Assembly: GCA_036346405.1 (NCBI GenBank)
Contig: CM070568.1
Span: forward strand, 9,182,221 to 9,246,220
DNA length: 64,000 bases
Direction of reading: 5' to 3'
Origin: Phyllostachys edulis
Taxonomy: Eukaryota; Streptophyta; Magnoliopsida; Poales; Poaceae
Below the pieces are notes generated by a model. The model searched no databases. It was not told the DNA's origin and was given only the letters and a program-made list of their open reading frames with translations. Position numbers and translations under genes: made by a program. Positions 57,403 through 64,000 of this stretch are shown piece by piece. The stretch's first letter is position 1; each line of letters opens with the position of its first letter.

Positions 57403-58463
57403 TTGCATGTTCGAAATTACATAATGCCACAACAACCCAATTTGTGGCACGAGATATACAAACATGGTATTTAGTTAGCACTAATTAAGTATGACCAAAC
57501 TAATTAATACTAATTAATTACGAGTAATTTATTCGCTAGTAATCACCCACGACACAAATAATTATGACATATTACATGCAAGTAATCAATTAAATACGAG
57601 TAATGAAATACGAATAATTAATTAATTAGCAACAAATTGATTACTTGTCAAAAAAATTACTTACGAGGAATTCATTACATTTATGTAATTCCCACTGAAT
57701 TAATTACAATTAATTAATTAAGAATGATTCACTACACACATACATAATTAATCGTAATTAATTATGTTTATTTAGTCACCACTAATTAACTACGAGTCGT
57801 TACTTACCAACAAAGTAATCATGGCCACATAAATTCAACCACTCCATTTGCACTAGTGTAATTACCGGGCGAGGGGTGATCGCGGACGCGTCTTCTCTGG
57901 GCGACACACATGTGGTCCGGGCATTGGGCATGCAGAGGCGGCACTGTCTGGGCGGTGAGCGTGTGGAGGCAACACGTGTCAGCACACCGCTTTTGGATGC
58001 AGGAAGCACAGAAATGCACACATGTCACCGAACGGCACGTCCGTGCTACCATTTTTGGCAATACGGCGTGAGAGGCGCTACTTCCTAAAAAAACGTGCAC
58101 AATAGTGCCATTTAGGCCAAAAACTCCTAAGTAAACACGTCAAGTAGTACGTACAATTTCAATGACACAGATGAGCTATTGCTCTGTTAGCCTTTTTCTT
58201 TTTCTTTTTTCCTTCTGGGAGGCATCTACTTGGTGCCTTGGTCGCTGCTGTTGTTGGTAGCATGGGTTTTTTTTTGTTTTGCCTAAATAGCACTATTTGG
58301 AAGTGAATTAGCAGAAATGGTATCGTCGCACCCGCAAATGCAAAATTAGTGCCCGAATCCGTGCCACGGTCGTTCGAACGCCCATCATGCAGCCACCTCA
58401 ACGTCGTCTGCACCATAGGTGTTCGGAGAGCATGGTGGTGTGAACAGCACTGTGCAAGCCTCA
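57403..58463. other. AT-rich 5' region of MULE B, then unassigned DNA
   Basis: 57430-57790 is AT-rich with TAATTAATTACGAGTAATT-type words and probably is the first intron/leader of the minus-strand transposase gene, comparable to 10111-10256. 57800-58160 and 58160-58460 give short frames without domains; 58190-58215 is a T/C-rich tract. No terminal inverted repeat of the MULE could be identified. Confidence 0.4.
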
Positions 58464-58586
58464 TCCGCACCTCCCTGGTGCGGACAGGAACTGTTCACCT
58501 GTCGTCCGCACCTCCCTTGTGCGGATAGGTACTGTTCACCTATTGTCCGCACCTCCCTGGTGCGGATAAGTACTATTCCTAGCATC
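58464..58586. repeat. Three tandem 41-bp hairpin units
   Basis: Units start at 58464, 58505 and 58546. Each contains the palindrome TCCGCACCTCCCTGGTGCGGA (second copy with TT for TG), split here as TCCGCACC and GGTGCGGA, followed by a CAGGAACTGTTCACCT-like tail. Every unit can form a stem of 8 bp. A related GTGCGGA/TTCGGACAG wording persists in the next 400 bases. Confidence 0.8.
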
Positions 58587-59089
58587 TGCGCGTGGGTGGT
58601 TCGGACAAGGTCATCCTGTGATGCATGATTCCTCGCGTTCGCACTGTTCCTCTAAGAAGCATGGGATGGCTGACGTGAGGAATAGTGTGTGCCTTCATTT
58701 CGATCACTAGCTGCATGATTTGTGTAGGGGATATTTAACAGAGTTGCGGTGTTCGGACAGCAAGCCTGCAGGCACCGAAAGCCGAAAGGCTCTTCTTTCT
58801 ATTTTCACGTGAACTTGTATTAAAAAAATCCGCACGTGCTTCGGACAGCAGTCAATTTCCATGTGGATGTGGAAAAGCTTAATACATGCGGATGTTGGAA
58901 AGGTTGATACATAGACAAGATCCATCCCGCATGCGGCCGGACTCGCTGAAAGCACACCAAAAGTGCCATCATGGTTTGTCCGTCACATCTGTCCCTTGCA
59001 TGCACGCATGTAGTCCCCGCACGCATTTCCCTTCCAACAAACCGCGCTCTCATTCTCGCAATAAATGCGGTGTTGCTAGTGAAGCTCTT
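58587..59089. other. Non-coding stretch before the second PMD-like 5' end
   Basis: Contains two TTCGGACAGCA words (58751 and 58842) and several GCATGCATG-like words. No gene recognised; it could be the upstream region of the truncated PMD-like copy that follows. Confidence 0.3.
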
Positions 59090-59560
59090 CGCTCGCACTC
59101 ACTCATTTTTGCTCGCACTTATTTTTGCTTGCATTTATTTTGGCCTGCGCTCTCTCACCATTTTGGTGTTTCTTTTCGCAGAGGATTAAGTGTTGTTTAG
59201 AGCCGTCATTAGTGGTCATATCAACAGGTAATTTTTATGTATTGTCTTTATTAAATGTGTGTCTAGCTCATTAGTTATTTAGTTGTAGTTATTTAGGCGT
59301 AATTAATTTAGTCCCCATCATTTAGGCGTTATTAAATGTGTGTTCTTAGTTAGTTGCGATAAATTAGGTCGTAATGAATTAGTTGTTGTTATATTAATCG
59401 TACGTATTTTTTCATGGCCTAGTTGAGTAGTGTTGATTATGTTAGTCCAAAATAAGTGGTTGAATCTATATGACCATAATTAATTTGTTGGTATTTAACG
59501 ACTTGTAGTTAGTTAGTAGTAACTAATTACTCGTACGTAATTTATTGGCAGGTAATTAAA
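59090..59560 (+). pseudogene. Second copy of the PMD-like gene 5' exon and intron
   Basis: The phrase CGCAGAGGATTAAGTGTTGT, then AGAGCCGTCATTAGTGGTCA, is homologous to 40063-40114 at the start of the PMD-like gene, followed by the same splice-donor context (CAG|GTAATT) and an AT-rich TTAGTTATTTAGTTGTAG-type intron. The intron is shorter and no PMD coding sequence follows. It is therefore a fragment, in the same orientation as the first copy, possibly the beginning of another element. Confidence 0.55.
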
Positions 59561-61851
59561 TTGTATACAGAGAAACAGGTTGGTGTTTCATGATTTACAT
59601 GTCAATAAAGACAATAAGCAAGGGATCTTTATCTAGAACAGTATACAGAGACGTCATCCTATTGGAACTAATCATGTACAGTAACCGGAGGATCAATCTG
59701 CCTCTGCACATTGATCTTGCACAAGATATGGGCACAACGTGCAAAATGGTTGTAATTAAATTGCACTACATTACGACATATTTTGACACCACTTTACTCT
59801 AACCTGGTTGTAATTAAATTTTGGTGCCCTGCCAAATGTATCTTGTGCTAGTATATCATGTGGCGAGCCAAGTGTCCTAAGTCATGCTACGTTGTTAACT
59901 GAAGAGTTTTTCGTCATACATGGAATCTCTAGGTGTAGCTATGTTATCAATTGCAGCTTACCATTGACTTCCTTGTGAACTGGAGCTTTGCCTGTTACAG
60001 AGCACACCTCTATATTTGTAACTGCATCCATCAACTTCCTATCCCTTCTGGTGAATTCCGGCACTGATTTGGATTTTCCTGCTTGATGGATGTAGTTGAC
60101 CAGGAGGAGTGTAGAGATAAGGAGTCTAGGTTCAAAATTTAAAACAGGAGGAATTCAAAATTACTACAATTAAGACATGAAAGTTTATTGTGTTGGTTTT
60201 TTGAGGTCTAATTGGTAATTTCCCATTTTGAGAAAAGAAAAATTAGATAAGAAAAGAAAATTGATGGGGCCCACTTGTCTTTGAGGGGTGGGAAGAGATA
60301 AGGGTTGAGATTGTTGCTTCCAACCGTGAGCAGCAGATTGAGCTCGGCAGTTTTGCTCACGGCCTGGTCGTGGGCGTTGCGAGATTAGCGGATGGCTGGG
60401 GCACGATGCGCTCGGGCGGTTGGCTGCAGCAGTTTAGATCGGTTCTTCCTCCTCTACAAAAGGCTGGTCTCCTCTGATCTTAGGAGAACCTGAAAATTTT
60501 CAAGTGAGTTCCCCCAAATTTAAGTCCTGTTCTTCCTCCCGATTTAGTTCTTGGTTTTGTGTGATTGATCTCCTGTGTGATTGATCCGTACCTATTCTGG
60601 TGTGCATCCGGCCAATTCTATCTCTGGTGCCATCTCTTTGTTGGTGCTGAAATTGAGAATCGGGGATTTGTGCATTCGATTGGTGGTTTTTGACCGACTG
60701 AGACTCAATCTTGGGGAGGAAGGTGACCTTCGGTTTGATTGCTGACTGGTATTCTTGGGAGTATTCGGCCAGTGCTCCTCTGCTGTCTTGTGTGGCACAT
60801 CTTGTACCTCACTCCATTCTTTGGTGTACTCCGAAGGAAGGAGAGTGGCATTGTATCTCTAAATACCTTGGCAATAGGTTTTCTGGGACAGCGTCTGTAA
60901 GACGTGCCTTGCCTTGATCTACACAATGGTTTGGAATACCATCGCAGCTGTGAGTATTCAACCTATTGTGCACTGTCTCTTTGCATATATATATGATATG
61001 CTAGTCGAATTGCTTGATCTGTGATTGAGTAGTTTTAATCTCTAGTCCTGAGAGATATTGCTAAGAGAGTTGTTGGCTCTGTTGGATCATCCCAAATACT
61101 CAATGATGATAATAGTCTAATTACTGAAATTGATGTGATATGAGGGTTTAGACTTGAGCTCTAATTGGATTACATACTCTTGTCACTTGTGTTTCTTTCG
61201 ATTTATTACTTTCGTGTGAATTAGAATGTTTTGAACCTTACAGTTACGGAGATTTTCAGCAATTCAATTTGTTTACTCTCCTGTTATCAAATTGATGTTA
61301 TTCTTGATCTTGTAGTCTAGTTACATTATTAAAGTGGAGTCTGTTAAGTGATCTATTGTGATCTCGGTTTGGCGAAAGTATATCTGTAGTCACTTGTTTA
61401 GACTTTGTGATGATTAGTCTAGTATTGTTTAGAGCTCAAAGTTTAAATCAATATTGTCATATTCAATTGATGAAGAGTATAGACTAAATGAGCGGAGATG
61501 GCAAAGATTAATTCTTTTGCAACTTGTCTCTCGAGAGCATTCATGAACATCATTTTTATGAGCTCAATGTTGATTTCTTTCATATACATGTGGTATATGT
61601 TTAGCATTTCTTCAGTTTAAATGATTTGGATGATCTACATACATTTATGTCGGTTTGGTCATTTAAATGCTGGTGGCTTAATGCCTTTTTATCTTATGAT
61701 TATGCTGGAATTAATTATGATTATTTGCTAAAACCGCAATTATTACAACATATTGTAGTATTGGTACCTTCCATATATAGTTTGGAACATGGTCTTCCAT
61801 GTAAGAAGCGAGAATCTTATGCTGAATATTTAACTAAAAACAGTACAAGGT
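59561..61851. other. Unassigned region, no gene recognised
   Basis: 59590-59800 and 60600-60930 have frames below 80 codons without a domain. 60300-60540 is GC-richer and ends CTGAAAATTTTCAAG|GTGAGT-like (actual CAAGTGAGTT), which could be a splice donor of a decayed leader, but no downstream exon was found. 61000-61850 is AT-rich. I see no LTR ends or tRNA. Confidence 0.35.
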
Positions 61852-62983
61852 TTTTTTTGACGTAAAAGATAGAGAAGTCTCTACCTTGTGATCATTATAC
61901 TAAAAATGATAGTCATGCGATACAAAGTATGCGAAAAGAAAGGAAAAAGAAAAAAGAAATAGAAGAAGAAGAAGAAGAGAAAAACTATACAAACATGGAT
62001 TTTAAAAAAAGAATTCACAATAGGAGGTGGCTCCACTGTCGAAATGAATCATGATGCTCGGTTTTGGTCCTGTAAGCCCATAGTGCAATGTATTCCTTGA
62101 TCTGACGTTGCATCTCGGTTACTCCGGCATCATTATTTTGGAATATCCATTTATTTCTCATGAGCCATAATGTATGAGCGCAGGCTGCAAAGCATATGGG
62201 CCAAATTTCACGGTCGTTCAGTGATTATATTGATACCCTTTCCACAAATTCGAATATGTCTTTGGAGGCAGTAGCTGTTACTGATAATCCTAGTTTTTTT
62301 TCCATAGATGATCCGCGGCTTTACATCGTAGTATGATATAATCAATTGTCTCCATTGCCAGGCAAATGTCACAATGAGGATTCTAAATCCAATGTTTAGT
62401 CATCATATTATCTTTAGTGTTAAGTTTTCCCCTAAAAGCTAGCCATAAGAAGATTCTGTATCTGTGTGGGATTGATCTGTGCAAGACATAATCAAACACT
62501 CTCCATTTTAGACCATGGAATGATAGGGTTCTATAGATTTCTAATGTAGTTATTTTGGCCATTGTTGATATGATGATTCTTCGGTCTAAAGTTCCCTGCG
62601 CGAGTTGTTGCTCAGACAAAGCCTGAATGAAAACTTGGTATTCCAAGGGTGCCTGCTGAGATAGCACCAGTGAAGTGAAACCACCCAGGCGTTATTCACA
62701 AACGGTGGGCTGACAGTGCAATTCCGATTAATTGCATAAGTGAACAGAATGGGAAAGCATAGATATAATCTACCTGTTGAGGTCCAATGGTCTTTCCAGA
62801 ACGAAGTAGTATTTCCATCCCCGATTATGACTTTTGTCATTTGCGTAGTTGTCTCAATAATAGCTGCCAACGTTTTCCAAACTGTTGTGTCCCCTTGGCG
62901 GGATTGCACCGGTATGTGACCCCGGATATATTGATGTCTTAACCAATTGAAGCAAGGTTCGGTAGAGTTCGATAGTAACTTTC
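61852..62983 (-). pseudogene. LINE (non-LTR retrotransposon) 3' end
   Basis: The minus strand gives FNWLRHQYIRGHIPVQSRQG, then VWKTLAAIIE and VIIGDGNTTSFWKDHWTSTG (62909-62790), and KWRVFDYVLHRSIPHRYRIF, LWLAFRGKLNTKDN (62500-62390). The zf-RVT zinc-binding motif follows, HCDICLAMETIDYIILRCKA (about 62385-62310). This is the C-terminal tail after the RT domain in plant L1-type LINEs. The 3' end is marked by a short A-run on the minus strand (61859-61852), as expected for target-primed insertion. Stops and shifts break it. The 5' part would lie beyond the LTR inserted at 62984. Confidence 0.8.
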
Positions 62984-64000
62984 TGTAACGTCCCGTTTTT
63001 TCGGAGTTTTGAAAAGCTTTTAAAATTAATAACCATTTGGTTTTGATGAGAGTTCAAAGCTTAATTTGAAGATTTCAGAAATTTGGAGATTTAACTTGAA
63101 ATAATCAAACTTCAGCTAATCCCTTTTTGGTTGATCTGGAGTTATTGTTATTCCTTGGCTTTTAGCCTCTTTTTCTTGGTTGGCCTTGTTTGTCCTCCAG
63201 GACCTCCTTTCTTTCTCTGGCTCCCTCTCGTTGGACATCTCCTGATGCCCAGATCCATCTCATCTTTCTGACCTTCCCTTCTCTTCTTCTTCTCTCGGGA
63301 CTTCTCTTGAGTTCTCCTTTGTGGACCTCTTACCTCTGATCTCCTCCCTTTTGGAGATATCCTCCTTGGGTCCTCCCTTGCACCTGACCTCCTTCAACAG
63401 GACCACTGGTAGTCTCAACCGTTTGTCCTCTGGACCTCTCCTTGTAATCTTTGTTTGGACTTCCTTTAGCCCAGACCTCCCCTTTGTCAATTTGAATCTC
63501 TCTGTGCTTAGACCTTCCCTTGGGTCTAAGCTTTCATCTTTGACTAGATCTCTCTTGATCTAGACTCCTTTCTCTTTTTGGACCTCCCCGTGGACCTCTC
63601 AACGTTCATTTGTAACCCCTGAGTTCATTTGGGCGTCCCAGAGTTCCTCTGGACCTCCCAGTGCCCTTTTGGAACCCTCCTTGAACTCCCTTTGTCCTTC
63701 GGACCTCCTCTACGTCCTTTAGGACCTCCCCTTGCCTATTTGGATCTCCCCTGTGTTCAAATAGACCTCCCGGTGTTCCCTTTTGACCTCCCTTGGTCTA
63801 AACATTCTTCCCTTGTCTAGGTCCCCTCTGATCCAGATCTCTCTCTGTCTTAGACCTCCCCCTTATTCAGATCTGGCCGTTAGGACCACCTCTATGGAGA
63901 TCTTAACCGCTCAGACCTCCCCCTTGTTGAGATCTGGCCGTTAGGACCTCCTCTCTGGAGATCTTAACCGCTCAGACCTCCCACTTGTTCAGATCTGGCC
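62984..64000 (+). mobile_element. Gypsy-type LTR, continues past the window end
   Basis: Starts TGTAACGTCCCGTTTTTTCG, comparable to the start at 24730 and to other grass gypsy LTRs, preceded by CTTTC as a candidate duplication inside the LINE. From about 63180 the sequence is dominated by GGACCTCCC/CAGACCTCC words. The end is outside the window, so solo or complete status is unknown. Frames across the CT-rich part are not credible genes. Confidence 0.6.
63866..64000. repeat. 61-bp tandem array at the window end
   Basis: ATCTGGCCGTTAGGACC recurs at 63871, 63932 and 63993, a 61-bp period with units containing GGAGATCTTAACCGCTCAGA. Copies are very similar, hence recent, and the array continues beyond 64000. 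Confidence 0.9.

Noticed and set aside
60300..60930. First exon of a host gene
   Set aside because: A possible splice donor and GC-richer leader exist, but no coding exon or domain follows.

Overview
The window looks like a repeat-dense intergenic stretch of a plant nuclear genome, most likely a grass (Poaceae). This rests on nested Ty1/copia and Ty3/gypsy LTR retrotransposons, Mutator-like elements (MULEs), a LINE tail, long solo LTRs with 5-bp target duplications, and GC-rich islands alternating with AT-rich intergenic DNA. I found no convincing single-copy host gene, no rRNA or tRNA gene and no CRISPR array. Almost every coding block is a decayed transposon protein; one long uninterrupted frame (26521-28317, minus) belongs to a non-autonomous LTR element. 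Genus cannot be fixed from the sequence alone.

Layout. 1-5.05 kb: non-coding DNA with a GGCGATAGG hairpin, a possible hAT-like element, a 170-bp-spaced direct repeat and a ~297-bp foldback. 5.05-10.1 kb (minus): MULE transposase pseudogene A, split by a SIRE-like LTR element (6230-8809, duplication AAGCC). 10.26-13.75 kb: a second copy of that LTR family plus its 3' internal remnant. 14.5-24.5 kb (plus): a copia element whose reverse transcriptase is split by a third copy of the same LTR (17777-23198, duplication GAAAT), itself split by a 3.25-kb solo LTR (19167-22419, duplication CTAGC). 24.7-33.2 kb: a gypsy element (LTR fragment, gag, protease region) interrupted by a 5.7-kb non-autonomous element (25338-31028). 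33.2-36.6 kb (minus): a 3'-truncated copia element.

36.6-57.4 kb is the most interesting part. A plant-mobile-domain (PMD)-like gene on the plus strand (about 40.0-53.7 kb, split by a 9.3-kb copia insertion and a solo LTR) converges with a second MULE transposase pseudogene B on the minus strand (57.4-54.8 kb). This gene order resembles the convergent two-gene plan of autonomous MuDR elements, with a PMD gene in the second position. A further copy of the PMD 5' exon and its AT-rich intron lies at 59.09-59.56 kb. 61.85-62.98 kb is a 5'-truncated LINE tail (minus), cut by a gypsy-type LTR that runs off the window end with a CT-rich tandem array.

Interactions are those of transposon nests. All recognised catalytic cores carry lesions: both MULE copies lack the conserved Glu, MULE A also lacks the second-Asp block and a zinc-knuckle His, two copia RTs have lost YVDD, and one copia protease has Asp to Asn. 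The order of insertion can be read from the target duplications. Coordinates of LTR ends with matching duplications are precise; limits of decayed coding segments are approximate.
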